Shown: positions 40,837 to 51,196, counted from the stretch's first letter. The stretch: DNA of 64,000 bases from an uncultured Holophagaceae bacterium (GCA_903884655.1 CAISFO010000055.1:24028-88027); one strand, 5' to 3'. Numbers and translations are program-made. Notes: a model not told the origin generated them from the letters alone.

Positions 40837-43800
40837 ATGGATCAACCTCTGAACCAGGAACTCCAGGCTGCACTCAAAGCCTCCGAACTGCGGGCGGAAG
40901 CCCTGCAATCTCGCCTGGATGGGACCCAGGGGATACTCGATGCGATCTCGGAAGCCATCTACATCCAGGACGCCCAGGGTTGCTTCCTGGACGTGAACGA
41001 GGGTGCGGTGAGGATGTACGGGCATCCGAGAAGCATGTTCATCGGCAAGACCCCAGAATTCGTGGCCGCCCCTGGTCGCAATGATCTCGATGCCGTGGGC
41101 AGGGCCTTCGGCAAGGCCCTTGTCGGAGAGCCCCAGCAGTTCGAGTTCTGGGGGCTCCGGGCGGACGGCACCATATTCCCCAAGGATGTCCGCCTCTATC
41201 CAGGCATCTACCTGGGCCAGCTGGCGGTCGTCGCGGTGGCGCAGGACATCTCGGAGAGAAAGCGGGCCGAGCAGGTCCGGGACGCCGCCTACCGGATCTC
41301 GGAGGCCGCCCTGGAAGCCCAGGATCTGACGACCCTCTATCGGTCCGTCCACGACATCCTGCGCACCCTGATTCCCGCCGAGAACTGCTACATCGCCCTC
41401 CATGATCTGGCCACCAATACCCTCAGTTGGCCGTACTGGGTGGACCAGGTGGACGAGGTGCCGTCGACCCGGCCCTTTGGCCGGGGCCTGACGGAGTACG
41501 TCATCAGGACTGGCCAGCCCCAGCTGGTGGACGAGCCCAGGCTCGCCGAATTGGCCGCAGTTGGCGAGGCCACCTTCCATGGCACCGAGTCCCTGGCTTG
41601 GCTGGGAGTGCCGCTGCACAACGATCGCCGGGTCTTCGGCGCCCTGGTGGTCCAGAGCTACGACGGCGGCTACAGCTACCTGCCCGAAGACCTGGAGATC
41701 CTGTCTTTCGTGTCGGCCCAGATCGCCATGGCCATCGACCGGAAGGCCGCCGAGGAGCAGCTCCGGCTCGTCTCGACGGCCATGGAGCTGGCCCAGGACG
41801 CCCTCTTCTGGATCAACGCGGAAGGGGAGATCGAATTCGTGAACGAGGCTGCCTGCCAGGGGCTCGGATACACCCGCGAAGAATTCCTGGCCATGCGGGT
41901 CTTCGACCTGGATCCCAGCCTCACACCGGAACGCTTCAAGACCATGTGGGCGGAGATCCGGGCAGGCCTATCCCACACCCGCGAGACCTCGCAGCGAAGA
42001 AAGGACGGAACCCTGCGACCCGTGGAAGTGGCCAGGACGATCCTCGTTCACCAGGGCCGGGAGCTGCTCTTCTCCGCCGCCCGCGACATCGAAGCCCGGA
42101 AGAAGACCGAGACCGCCCTCCAGGCCAGCGAGGAGAAGTTCTCCAAGGCCTTCCACGGCAGTCCCGACGCCATTAACCTCACCCGGCTGGACGACGGCAC
42201 CTACCTGGATGTCAGCCAAGGTCTAGAGACGGTCACAGGCTGGACCCGGGAGGAGACCATCGGCCACTCCGCCTTGGAGCTGGGCATCTGGGCCAACCCC
42301 GCGGACCGCGAGCGGATCGTGGCGCTGGTCAAGGCCAAGGGCGAGTACTCCGGGGAAGAAATCCAGTTCCGACGGAAGGATGGTTCCCTGATCACCGGCC
42401 TCATGTCCGGGCGCGTCATCGAGATCGATGGGGTGCGCTGCCTGCTCTCCATCACCCGGGACATCTCGGACCGGAAGGCCGCCGAGGCGGCCCTCCGCTA
42501 CAGTGAGGACAAGTTCTCGCGGGCCTTCCACAGCAGTCCTGACGCCATCAACCTCACCCGGATGAAGGACGCGGCCTACCTCGAAGTGAGCGAGGGCTTC
42601 GAGAAGCTCTTTGGCTGGACCCGGCAGGAGGCACTGGCGAGCACAGCCCTCGAGCTGAACACCTGGGTGGATCCCCGGGACCGCCAGAGGATCCTGGACC
42701 TCATCCAGGAGCATGGGGAATTCACCGACCAGGAGTTCCTGTTCCGCAGGAAGGACGGCAGCCTGCTCACGGGCCTGATGTCCGGGAAGGCCATGGAGGT
42801 TGACGGCGTCCCCTGCATCCTATCCATCACCCGGGACATCTCCGACCGGAAGGCCGCCGAGCAGGCCCTCCATGTCACCGAGCAGCGCCTCCGGACCGTC
42901 CTGGCCAACTCCCAGGCCGTCATCTACCAGCTCGACCCGAATGCCCGGTTCATGTTGTCGGAGGGTCTTGGTCTGGCCGGGCTGGGACTCAAACCCGGCC
43001 AGGTCCTGGGCATGAGTGCCCTGGAACTCTACAAGGATGACGCGGACCTCCTGGACCAGATCAGGCTCGCCCTTGAGGGCCAGGCTTCCCGCCGGACCAC
43101 GCAAGCCGCCAGCCGGTATTTCGACAACCTCATGTCACCGGTGTTCGACGCCCAGGGCCGTCTGGAGAGCGTCATCGGCATCGCCACGGACGTGACCGAC
43201 CAGCGCCAGATGGAAGAGGCCCTGCGCCAGTCCCAGAAGCTGGAGAGCCTCGGCATCCTGGCAGGCGGCATCGCTCACGATTTCAACAACCTGCTGACCG
43301 TGGTCCTCGGCAACCTGAACCTGGCCCAGATGCACCTTCCGGAGAATGCCAAGGCCCAGCCCTACCTCGCCAACATGGAGGCCACGGTTCTGCGCGCCAC
43401 CGAGCTCACCAAGCAGATGCTGGCCTACTCGGGCCGCGGCCACTTCCTGGTGGAGCCCAAAGACCTGAACGAAGTCGTGCGGGAGGTCACCCACCTCCTG
43501 GAAGTGTCCATCTCGAAGAAAATCCGCCTGAAGTTCGATTTGGAGGACAGCCTGCCGGCCATCCAGGCGGATGCCGCCCAGGTCCAGCAGGTGGTGATGA
43601 ACCTGGTCACCAACGCTTCGGATGCCATCGGCGATCGGGAGGGGGTCATCCACCTGTCCACCTCGAAGGTCCATCTCGCTGACGGAGATCTGCACTCCTC
43701 CTTCCGGGGTGAAGGTCTGAAGGCCGGTCCCTATGTGCTGCTGGAGGTCTCCGACACGGGCATCGGCATGACTCCCGAGGTCATGGCCAAGATCTTCGAT

Positions 43801-44364
43801 CCCTTCTTCACCACCAAAGTGACCGGACGTGGCCTGGGCCTGTCCGCCATGCTGGGGATCCTCCGGGGCCACGGCGCAGGGTTGAAGATCGTCAGCGAAG
43901 TGGGTCGTGGCACTGACTTCAGCATCTGTTTCCCGGCCTCCCCCGTTGAAATTGCAGTGCCAGGACCGGACAGGGTCCAGGTTGATGCAGGCCTTCTGCG
44001 GGGTCGAATTCTCCTGGTGGATGACGAGGATCTCATCCTCCTGACCATTGGATCCGCCCTGGAGTCGCTCGGCCTGGAGGTGCTCACCGCCAGCGATGGC
44101 CTGGAAGCCCTGGAGCTGTTCCGGGAAGCCAGCCGTCGCCCCGACCTGGTGCTCATGGACCTGACCATGCCCCGCATGGATGGTCGCGAAGCCTTCCGGG
44201 CCATGCACGACCTGGATCCCTCTGTGCCGGTGGTGCTCAGCAGTGGATTCACGGAACAGGACTCCATCCAGACCCTGTCCGGCCACAACCCCGCGGCCTT
44301 CATCCAGAAGCCCTACCAGATCAAGGAACTCCGTCAAATGTTGAAACGGGTCCTCAGAACCTAG
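40837..44364 (+). CDS. Multi-PAS/GAF hybrid histidine kinase
   Basis: 1175 residues with no membrane segment, so cytoplasmic. Order: PAS (about 15-140), GAF (about 150-300), four more PAS domains (about 305-425, 430-550, 555-675, 680-800), HisKA with His814 in GGIAHDFNN, HATPase (DTGIGM; GRGLGLSAM), and a receiver with Asp1108 in VLMDLTMP. The third and fourth PAS domains are near-copies of each other (SKAFHGSPDAINLTRLDDG against SRAFHSSPDAINLTRMKDA), pointing to recent internal duplication. The input signal is unknown. It lies 38 bases before the MFS gene and may lead that operon. Confidence 0.92.
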   Translation: MDQPLNQELQAALKASELRAEALQSRLDGTQGILDAISEAIYIQDAQGCFLDVNEGAVRMYGHPRSMFIGKTPEFVAAPGRNDLDAVGRAFGKALVGEPQQFEFWGLRADGTIFPKDVRLYPGIYLGQLAVVAVAQDISERKRAEQVRDAAYRISEAALEAQDLTTLYRSVHDILRTLIPAENCYIALHDLATNTLSWPYWVDQVDEVPSTRPFGRGLTEYVIRTGQPQLVDEPRLAELAAVGEATFHGTESLAWLGVPLHNDRRVFGALVVQSYDGGYSYLPEDLEILSFVSAQIAMAIDRKAAEEQLRLVSTAMELAQDALFWINAEGEIEFVNEAACQGLGYTREEFLAMRVFDLDPSLTPERFKTMWAEIRAGLSHTRETSQRRKDGTLRPVEVARTILVHQGRELLFSAARDIEARKKTETALQASEEKFSKAFHGSPDAINLTRLDDGTYLDVSQGLETVTGWTREETIGHSALELGIWANPADRERIVALVKAKGEYSGEEIQFRRKDGSLITGLMSGRVIEIDGVRCLLSITRDISDRKAAEAALRYSEDKFSRAFHSSPDAINLTRMKDAAYLEVSEGFEKLFGWTRQEALASTALELNTWVDPRDRQRILDLIQEHGEFTDQEFLFRRKDGSLLTGLMSGKAMEVDGVPCILSITRDISDRKAAEQALHVTEQRLRTVLANSQAVIYQLDPNARFMLSEGLGLAGLGLKPGQVLGMSALELYKDDADLLDQIRLALEGQASRRTTQAASRYFDNLMSPVFDAQGRLESVIGIATDVTDQRQMEEALRQSQKLESLGILAGGIAHDFNNLLTVVLGNLNLAQMHLPENAKAQPYLANMEATVLRATELTKQMLAYSGRGHFLVEPKDLNEVVREVTHLLEVSISKKIRLKFDLEDSLPAIQADAAQVQQVVMNLVTNASDAIGDREGVIHLSTSKVHLADGDLHSSFRGEGLKAGPYVLLEVSDTGIGMTPEVMAKIFDPFFTTKVTGRGLGLSAMLGILRGHGAGLKIVSEVGRGTDFSICFPASPVEIAVPGPDRVQVDAGLLRGRILLVDDEDLILLTIGSALESLGLEVLTASDGLEALELFREASRRPDLVLMDLTMPRMDGREAFRAMHDLDPSVPVVLSSGFTEQDSIQTLSGHNPAAFIQKPYQIKELRQMLKRVLRT

Positions 44365-44402
44365 GGACTGGGCCGGGCTACACTGGGGACCTGGAGAGCC
44401 CC

Positions 44403-45674
44403 ATGCAGTCTTCCCAACGCGCCCGGATGGCGATCTTTCTCACAGTCTTCGTCGACCTGCTGGGTTTTGGCATCGTCATACCGATCCTCCCGCTGTATGC
44501 GCAGGCCATCGCCGACCATCCCAGCCACTGGATGGAAAGTGTCAATCACCTCCTCGGGCTGGTGGGCATCGGGACCACGCCTGGCGCTCTGTGGGCGGGC
44601 ATGGCCATGGTCAGCTTCAGCCTGATGCAGTTCATCGCCTCCCCGATCCTGGGCCGGATTTCCGACCAGGTGGGACGCAAGCCCGTGCTCTGGATCAGCC
44701 TCGTGGGCTCGGCCCTGGGCTACCTGATGCTGGCCCTTACCAGCCGCTTCGAGTGGATCCTCGCGGCCCGCATCCTCGACGGCATCACTGGCGGCAACAT
44801 TTCGGTGGCCCAGGCGGCCATGGCGGACAGTTCGACACCGGAAGAGCGCTCCAAGGTGATGGGCATGATCGGGGCCGCCTTCGGGCTGGGTTTTGTCCTG
44901 GGGCCAGCCATGGCTGGGGTCCTCAGCGGCAGTGACTTCGGCCACCACCTGCTGGCCACCCGCGGCTGGCACCTGCCCTTCTTCGTGGCCGCCGGACTGT
45001 CGCTGGCGGCTTCGATGATGGTCCTGTTCTGGCTGCCGGAGACACTCACGGATGAGGTGCGCGCCCGAGCCCGGTCCCACGAAAGCCGGGGGCACGCCCT
45101 GATCCGGGCCCTGAAGCGCCCCGGCCTGCCCCAGATCCTCGGCGTATCCCTGCTGACCATGGCCGGTTTCGCCATGATGGAGGGGACCTTCGCCCTGCTG
45201 GTCCATGAGCGCTTCGATTTCCACCAGCGCGAAGTGGGTTTCCTCTTCGCGGGAATCGGTGTCCTCCTCGTGATCTACCAGGGTGGGCTGGTCCGGGTCG
45301 TGGCCAAGCGCATCCCCGAGCGCGTGGCGCTGATCACCGGCCTCGTGCTGATGGGGGTGGCCCTGCCCCTGATGCCGAAAGCCCCGTGGATGTGGCCCTT
45401 CCTGCTCCTGCTGATCCCGTTGTCCTGGGGCAGCGGCATGGGCAACACCGCAGGCACGGCTCTCGCCAGTCAGCTGACGCCGCCCGAAGAACAGGGCAGT
45501 CTCTTTGGCGTCATCAACGCCATGACCGGCATGGGACGCATCATCGGCCCGGCGGTGGGAACCTTCGTCCTGGCCCGCTGGGGCGGGCAGGCCACCTACA
45601 CCATCGCCGGATTGACCCTTGGCCTGGCCCTGCTCCTGGCCTTGACCATCTCTCGTCACAAGGCCGTGGCATGA
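44403..45674 (+). CDS. MFS transporter, TetA-like drug/H+ antiporter type
   Basis: 423 residues with about 12 membrane helices. The DHA1 motifs are present: DLLGFGIVIPILPLYA in helix 1, GRISDQVGRKPVL as motif A, and GAAFGLGFVLGPAMAG as the antiporter motif C. Family members export tetracycline-like drugs or metabolites. Its stop overlaps the hutH start by 4 bases, so the cargo may be linked to histidine or its breakdown products, but this is inference. Confidence 0.88.
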   Translation: MQSSQRARMAIFLTVFVDLLGFGIVIPILPLYAQAIADHPSHWMESVNHLLGLVGIGTTPGALWAGMAMVSFSLMQFIASPILGRISDQVGRKPVLWISLVGSALGYLMLALTSRFEWILAARILDGITGGNISVAQAAMADSSTPEERSKVMGMIGAAFGLGFVLGPAMAGVLSGSDFGHHLLATRGWHLPFFVAAGLSLAASMMVLFWLPETLTDEVRARARSHESRGHALIRALKRPGLPQILGVSLLTMAGFAMMEGTFALLVHERFDFHQREVGFLFAGIGVLLVIYQGGLVRVVAKRIPERVALITGLVLMGVALPLMPKAPWMWPFLLLLIPLSWGSGMGNTAGTALASQLTPPEEQGSLFGVINAMTGMGRIIGPAVGTFVLARWGGQATYTIAGLTLGLALLLALTISRHKAVA

Positions 45675-47161
45675 TCCACCTCGACGGACGCTCCCTTACT
45701 GCGCCTCTGTTGGCCCGCATCGCAGGCGGGGAAGGTGTCACCCTGGACGAAGGCGCCCTGGCCCTGGTGACCGAGAACAGGTCCGTGGTGGACCGCATCG
45801 TCGCCGAAGGCCGCACTGTCTACGGCATCAACACCGGCTTCGGCCAGTTCGCCACCGTGGTCATCCCCCCGAACGAGCTGCAGCATCTCCAGCTCAACCT
45901 GATCCGCAGCCACGCCGCCGGCGTGGGTGATCCCCTGCCGGAGGACCAGACCCGGGCCCTCATGGCCGCCCGCATCAACTGCCTGCTGAAGGCCCACAGC
46001 GGCATCCGTCCAGAACCCATCCGCCTGCTGACCGAATGCCTGAACCGGAACGTCCTGCCGGTCATTCCCTGTCAGGGCAGTGTGGGCGCCAGCGGCGACT
46101 TGGCCCCCTTGGCCCACATGGCCTTGCTGTTGGTGGGCGAGGGGCTGGCCTGGTCCGGCAAACAGCAGATCCCTGGTGCCCGGGCCCTGGGGGAAGCTGG
46201 TCTGTCGCCTGTCACCCTCCAGGCTAAGGAAGGCCTCGCCCTCATCAACGGAACCCAGCTCATCACGGCCCTCGGCAACCTGGCACTGGACCGGCTGACC
46301 AGGCAGGCGGACCTCGCGGACGAGATCGCAGCCCTCAGCCTGGAGGCCCTCCGTGGCAGCCGCAGGGCCTTCGATGCCCGCATCCATTCCGCCCGTCCCC
46401 ACCCAGGCCAGATCCTGGTTGCAGAGCGCATGCGCACCATACTCGGCCCGTCCAGCGCCATTTCGGAAAGCCACCGGGATTGCCACCGGGTGCAGGACGC
46501 CTACAGCCTGCGCTGCATCCCCCAGGTGCATGGCGTGACCCGGGATGCCCTGGCCTTCGCCGGCGCCATCCTGGAGCGGGAACTCAACAGCGCCACGGAC
46601 AATCCGATGATCTTCACAGACACCCAGGAATCCTGCTCCGGTGGCAATTTCCATGGCCAGTACCCGGCCTTCGCCTGCGATGTGCTCGCCATCGCCGCCG
46701 CGGATCTCGCCAGCATCTCCGAGCGCCGCCAGGAGCGGCTGGTCAATCCGGCCTATTCGGACTTGCCGGCCTTCCTCACCCAGAATGGCGGCCTCGAGTC
46801 AGGCTTCATGATGGCGCACGTCACCTCGGCGGCCCTGGTGAGCGAAATGAAGGGCCTGGCCAACCCGGCCTGCGTGGACAGCATCCCCACCAGCGCCGGC
46901 AAGGAGGACCACGTCAGCATGGGACCCATCGCCGCCCGGAAGCTGCTCCGGGCCGTGGATGCCCTGGAGCAGGTGCTGGCCATCGAGGCCCGCATGGCCC
47001 TGGAAGGCGTCCGCATCATCGGTCTGGCCCCGGCCACAGGCCTGCAACCCCTGATGGATCACCTGTCGAAAGCATGTGCCCCCTGGGCGGATCGAGTCAT
47101 GTACGAAGAAATCCGAGCCACCCTCGACGCCCTCAGGGCCCACGAGGAAGTCCATCCATGA
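45671..47161 (+). CDS. hutH: Histidine ammonia-lyase
   Basis: 496 residues from the ATG at 45671, overlapping the MFS stop as ATGA. The MIO cofactor triad is Ala140-Ser141-Gly142 in GSVGASGDLAP. The SH pair in NLIRSHAAGVG is the histidine-selective switch, where Phe-Leu would indicate phenylalanine lyase. DCHRVQDAYSLRCIPQVHG and FLTQNGGLESGFMMAHVT are HutH-typical. It deaminates histidine to urocanate. hutU, hutI and hutG are not in the window, so the fate of urocanate is unclear. Confidence 0.94.
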   Translation: MIHLDGRSLTAPLLARIAGGEGVTLDEGALALVTENRSVVDRIVAEGRTVYGINTGFGQFATVVIPPNELQHLQLNLIRSHAAGVGDPLPEDQTRALMAARINCLLKAHSGIRPEPIRLLTECLNRNVLPVIPCQGSVGASGDLAPLAHMALLLVGEGLAWSGKQQIPGARALGEAGLSPVTLQAKEGLALINGTQLITALGNLALDRLTRQADLADEIAALSLEALRGSRRAFDARIHSARPHPGQILVAERMRTILGPSSAISESHRDCHRVQDAYSLRCIPQVHGVTRDALAFAGAILERELNSATDNPMIFTDTQESCSGGNFHGQYPAFACDVLAIAAADLASISERRQERLVNPAYSDLPAFLTQNGGLESGFMMAHVTSAALVSEMKGLANPACVDSIPTSAGKEDHVSMGPIAARKLLRAVDALEQVLAIEARMALEGVRIIGLAPATGLQPLMDHLSKACAPWADRVMYEEIRATLDALRAHEEVHP

Positions 47162-47838
47162 CCCGGACCACCCCCTGGCGGATCGCCTGCGAGCATACGC
47201 TGCGCAGCTTCTCGGATGCCGATGCCATCCGGTTCTGGGGCATCGGGCATGAAGTCGATGGCAGCTACCAGCCGATTTTCAACTACCGCTTTGAGCATAC
47301 ATACGCGACGGTCCTGCTGGCCCGGTGGCTGGCGCCGGCCACGGGGGCCGATCTTGAAATCGTCGAATGCGCAGCCTGGCTGCACGACGTGGCCAAGCGC
47401 CTGAAGGATCGCCAGTCGAAGGACACTCACGCGCAGGATGCCTCGGCCCGGGTCGAGGAAATCCTGGCCGGCACGGACTTTCCCCCCAGCAAGATACCGG
47501 CAGTACGCCAGGCCATCGAGTGCCATGTAGGACTGAAGCTCGCCAAGCGGCTTGAACCCATCGAGGCCGCCTGCCTATGGGACTGTGACAAGCTCAGCAA
47601 GATCGGCGCGGCCAGTCTGGTCCACTTCAGCTGCGTCAGCGGGGCCTTCCAGCCGATTACCACCGGCGAGATCCTCCGCCGCGGGGAGGCCTGGCTGTCC
47701 CTGGCCCAGACCATCACAGCCAGCTTCAATACGGAATTGGCCCGGGAAGAGGGGGCTCGGCGGCTCGCCTTTATTCAGGCCCACTATGCCCAGTTGCGAC
47801 GAGAATGGTCGGATCCCATGGAGATCACGCCCCCATGA
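47158..47838 (+). CDS. HD-domain phosphohydrolase
   Basis: 226 residues from the ATG at 47158, overlapping the hutH stop by 4 bases. The metal-binding pattern is His47, His76-Asp77 (WLHDVAKRL), then ECHVGLK and DCDKLSKIGA, as in the small HD hydrolase family acting on nucleotides or phospho-metabolites. Substrate is unknown. The next gene again overlaps by 4 bases. Confidence 0.85.
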   Translation: MTRTTPWRIACEHTLRSFSDADAIRFWGIGHEVDGSYQPIFNYRFEHTYATVLLARWLAPATGADLEIVECAAWLHDVAKRLKDRQSKDTHAQDASARVEEILAGTDFPPSKIPAVRQAIECHVGLKLAKRLEPIEAACLWDCDKLSKIGAASLVHFSCVSGAFQPITTGEILRRGEAWLSLAQTITASFNTELAREEGARRLAFIQAHYAQLRREWSDPMEITPP

Positions 47839-50117
47839 ACGACTTCGTGCCCGTTGCCCAGAGTCTGTCGGTGTCCTTCAAGGCGCTGCAGATGTACACG
47901 GACCAGCACCCCCGCGCCCAGCAGGCCATCGCGGCCACTCACGCCCTGCTGGACCGTTGGCTGCTGGAACAGGGCAAGCTCCAGTTCGTCACCACCGGCA
48001 ACAAAGCCTTTGTGGACGGCGAGGCGCAGAACCCCAAAAATCCCCATATCGCCACCCTGGTACGGGTCCTGTCGGAACGGGCCGTCAGCGGATTCTCGTT
48101 CGAGCCGGGCATCCTCTGGCAGGAGATCCTCATCTTCCTTCAGGCGCTCTCCACCAAGCCATCGGTTCTCGAAGAGCAGGGAGGCTTCGAGGAAGTCCTT
48201 CGCGCCGCCGGGGTCCTGCATATCAAGGTGGCCAAGACCCGCTACCAGGAGGTGACAGAAGGCAAGGAAGGCGGCTCGGATGACAAGGCCCCGACCTTCT
48301 CCCCCGCCGCGCCCCCCTCCTCGACCCCGGAGAACCTCATCAAGTTCATCCAGGCGGCGCTGCTATCCGCCATCGCGAAGGGCACGGGTGCGCCCCAGGG
48401 TGGCCCCAGGGCGGGCATGCTGGAGGGCGATGACCTGGATTTTCTGAAGGGCTTCGGGCCTGCGGATCTCAGTGGCCTTGGCCCGCTGGGACGAGAGCTT
48501 GGTCTGGGGGAAGGCATGCCGACCCCCAGCCAGCTCGGCACCCTCCGGCAGGTGCTCATGGGCCTGGCCCCCGAGGTGCAGTTGAACCTGCTGGCGGGTC
48601 TGAACAGCTTGCCGGAGCATCCTGCGGGGCTGGGCCTAGGGGTGAAGGCCCTGGCGGGCGAACTCCTGGCGGCAGCCACCAGCAGCAGCCTGGCGCAGGG
48701 GGCCACCTGGCACCAGCTGCGCGGCCCCATCCAGGATATCCTCCGCCCCATCCCGGACAGGGACCGACTGGTCCGCACACTGGCCTCGCACCTTCGAATG
48801 TCGGGTTTGGACACCTCACAGGCCGAAGCCATCCTGAGGCACCTGGAGTGGGAGGAGCTGAGCCTGGAATCCAGGCTGCTCAAGGTGCTGGAAGGGGGGT
48901 ACCTCTACGAATTGAGCCTGGAAGAACGCCTGGCCTTTCTGCGGGAGCTGCTGGACCTCCGGCGGTTCAATGAATTCCTCCACATCCAGGAAGTGCTCCT
49001 GGAGACCCTCACGAGCAACCGCCCCGATCTGCGGATGAAGGCCATCCAGACCCTGGCGGGCATGGCCCGCTGGGCCGAGGAGCCCGGCCTGCCATCGGCC
49101 TCGGAGGGTTCCCTGACAGATTCTCTGCGGGCGCACTTCGGCTGGGAACCGGATCCCCTCATCCATCGATGGACCGTCGAAGGCTTGGAATCGCTGTTGG
49201 CGGCGCTGATCTACCGGGGCGAATTCGGAGCGGTCATTTCGGAGTTGACCGAGCTGGAAGGACTCTGCGCCTTCCTGGAAGAACAGCAGCCCTGGCGCAC
49301 CAACGCCCTCGCCGGGTTGCGCAGCTCCATCCAGCGGCCCGAACTCCTGGACCTCGCCATCGCGCGGGCCTTCGCCCTGGAACGGGAACAGATGATCAAG
49401 GAGGTCCATCCCTACTTTGAATTCATCGGCGACCCCATGACCCGCCAGCTGGTCCTCCGCCTCGGGGAAGAAACTGATCGTGCCCGGCGGGGGCGCCTGG
49501 TCGAAGCGGTGCGGAGCATGGGCTCCACCTCCCTTCCGGTGTTGATGGAGGCCCTGGGCTCGCCAGCCTGGTACCTGGTCCGGAATGCCCTGACTTTGCT
49601 CTCGGATCTTGGCGATGCAGGCTGCGTCCCGGTCATCATCACCCTGCTGCGCCACCCGGAACCCCGGGTGCGCCGGACGGCCGTGCGGGCCCTCTGGAAG
49701 CTTGGGGGTCCCGTGGCCGAACCGCATCTGGTGGCCCAGATGAAGGAGACCGATGGCGAGACCATGCAGGAGATTCTCTTCGGCCTCGGCCAGCTGCGGT
49801 CCGAGAGTGGCCTCCCGCAGGTCATGGAACTGGCCCAGGACAAACGGGTGCTGCTCAAGCTGCGGGTCCAGGCCCTGGAAACGCTCGGGATGATCGCCTC
49901 TCCCATGGCCATGCCCGTCCTTCAGGAGTGCATGCGCCGCAAGGGCTTCTTCAGTGCCGGGGAACCCACCGCCGTGCGCATGGCGGCCGCCAAGGCGCTG
50001 GCGAACCTCGGCACGCCCGAGGCCCGAGCCACCCTCCACAAGGTCGCCGAGAGCGAGCCCAAGGGCGAGGAGCGCGAAACCCTGCTCCGTCTGCTGAACC
50101 GATCGGTGGCGCTGTGA
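47835..50117 (+). CDS. Large HEAT-repeat protein of unknown function
   Basis: 760 residues from the ATG at 47835. The N-terminal third is a helical domain (about 1-150) followed by a proline/serine-rich linker (about 155-180). A long helical region leads to clear HEAT repeats in the last 250 residues (for example GDAGCVPVIITLLRHPEPRV and LRVQALETLGMIASPMAM). No catalytic motif is visible, and it is probably a cytoplasmic scaffold. It overlaps the HD gene before it and the kinase gene after it by 4 bases each. Confidence 0.75.
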   Translation: MNDFVPVAQSLSVSFKALQMYTDQHPRAQQAIAATHALLDRWLLEQGKLQFVTTGNKAFVDGEAQNPKNPHIATLVRVLSERAVSGFSFEPGILWQEILIFLQALSTKPSVLEEQGGFEEVLRAAGVLHIKVAKTRYQEVTEGKEGGSDDKAPTFSPAAPPSSTPENLIKFIQAALLSAIAKGTGAPQGGPRAGMLEGDDLDFLKGFGPADLSGLGPLGRELGLGEGMPTPSQLGTLRQVLMGLAPEVQLNLLAGLNSLPEHPAGLGLGVKALAGELLAAATSSSLAQGATWHQLRGPIQDILRPIPDRDRLVRTLASHLRMSGLDTSQAEAILRHLEWEELSLESRLLKVLEGGYLYELSLEERLAFLRELLDLRRFNEFLHIQEVLLETLTSNRPDLRMKAIQTLAGMARWAEEPGLPSASEGSLTDSLRAHFGWEPDPLIHRWTVEGLESLLAALIYRGEFGAVISELTELEGLCAFLEEQQPWRTNALAGLRSSIQRPELLDLAIARAFALEREQMIKEVHPYFEFIGDPMTRQLVLRLGEETDRARRGRLVEAVRSMGSTSLPVLMEALGSPAWYLVRNALTLLSDLGDAGCVPVIITLLRHPEPRVRRTAVRALWKLGGPVAEPHLVAQMKETDGETMQEILFGLGQLRSESGLPQVMELAQDKRVLLKLRVQALETLGMIASPMAMPVLQECMRRKGFFSAGEPTAVRMAAAKALANLGTPEARATLHKVAESEPKGEERETLLRLLNRSVAL

Positions 50118-51196
50118 CCCGGATCCAGGCCCACCCGGACCCCCGCCAGCTGCTGGAGGCCTTCGAAGCCTTTACCGCCGCTTCCGAGCACCTCCAGACC
50201 CGATACGAGGCCCTCCAGGCCCAGCTGGGCCAGTTGCAGGGAGAACTCCAGACCGTGATTGAAGCGGTCCCCTTCGCCATCTGGGTCCTGGCGGAGGATG
50301 GCTCCCTCAGGTTCACGAACCGGCCGCAGGGGCTCGAAGGCCGCTTCCAGGATCCGGCGCCCTGGCAACCAGGCAGCCCCGGTGGCCAGCGCAGGTTCCA
50401 GACGCTTGAAGGGCGGGAGCTTATTTTCGAAGAAGAACGGCGTTCGGCCCCCCACGGCGGCACCATTGTGACCCTGCGGGATATCACGGAGGCCGTGTTG
50501 CGGGCCCAGCAGGCCAGCCGGGAAGACCGCCTGGCGGCCATGGGGCGCATGGCCGCGGAGCTTGCCCACGAAATCCGGAACCCCCTGGGCAGTCTGGCCC
50601 TCTTCTCCGGCATGCTCGTGGAGGATCTCTCGCAGCAGGCCGGCCCTCTGGAACTGGCCCGCAAGATCCAGGAAGGGGTGGGTCGGCTGAACAGCCTGGT
50701 GGGCAACACGCTGGCTTTCAGTCGGGATCTGCAGCCAAAGACCGGAACCATCCTGCTCAGAGCCTTCTGGGAGGAAGCCATCCGGAGCAGCACTCTGGCC
50801 GAGGCCGTTCCCTGGGAGAACCAGATCCCCGATCAGGCTTCCTGGCAGGGCGATCCAAACCTGTTGCGCCAGGTCGCCCAGAATCTCCTGCAGAATGCCA
50901 TCCGTGCCCTGGAGGATGTCGAAGATCCCCGGATCCTCCTGGCAGCGGTGGAGGAACAACTGGATGGAACCGCCTGCTGGCACCTCACCCTGGCCGACAA
51001 CGGGTGTGGCATTCCCGCCGAGACCCTGTCGAAGGTCTTCGATCCCTTTTTCAGTACTTTCGGAGGGGGCACCGGTCTCGGACTGGCTGTCTGTCACCGC
51101 ATTATCGTGGCCCACGGTGGCCTGCTGTTCATCGAGAGCCAGCCGGGCCGAGGTACCACGGTCCACCTGAGGCTGGCTGCCGCCGGGACCACATGA
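50114..51196 (+). CDS. Soluble PAS histidine kinase (NtrB/AtoS-like)
   Basis: 360 residues from the GTG at 50114, which overlaps the HEAT gene stop as GTGA. An N-terminal coiled coil (about 15-60) and a short PAS domain (about 60-130) lead to HisKA with His152 in ELAHEIRNPLG, then HATPase with DNGCGIP and GTGLGLAVCHRI. There is no membrane segment and no receiver. Kinases of this kind normally pair with a sigma-54 activator, but none is adjacent. The HEAT protein is the obvious candidate for input. Confidence 0.9.
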   Translation: MTRIQAHPDPRQLLEAFEAFTAASEHLQTRYEALQAQLGQLQGELQTVIEAVPFAIWVLAEDGSLRFTNRPQGLEGRFQDPAPWQPGSPGGQRRFQTLEGRELIFEEERRSAPHGGTIVTLRDITEAVLRAQQASREDRLAAMGRMAAELAHEIRNPLGSLALFSGMLVEDLSQQAGPLELARKIQEGVGRLNSLVGNTLAFSRDLQPKTGTILLRAFWEEAIRSSTLAEAVPWENQIPDQASWQGDPNLLRQVAQNLLQNAIRALEDVEDPRILLAAVEEQLDGTACWHLTLADNGCGIPAETLSKVFDPFFSTFGGGTGLGLAVCHRIIVAHGGLLFIESQPGRGTTVHLRLAAAGTT

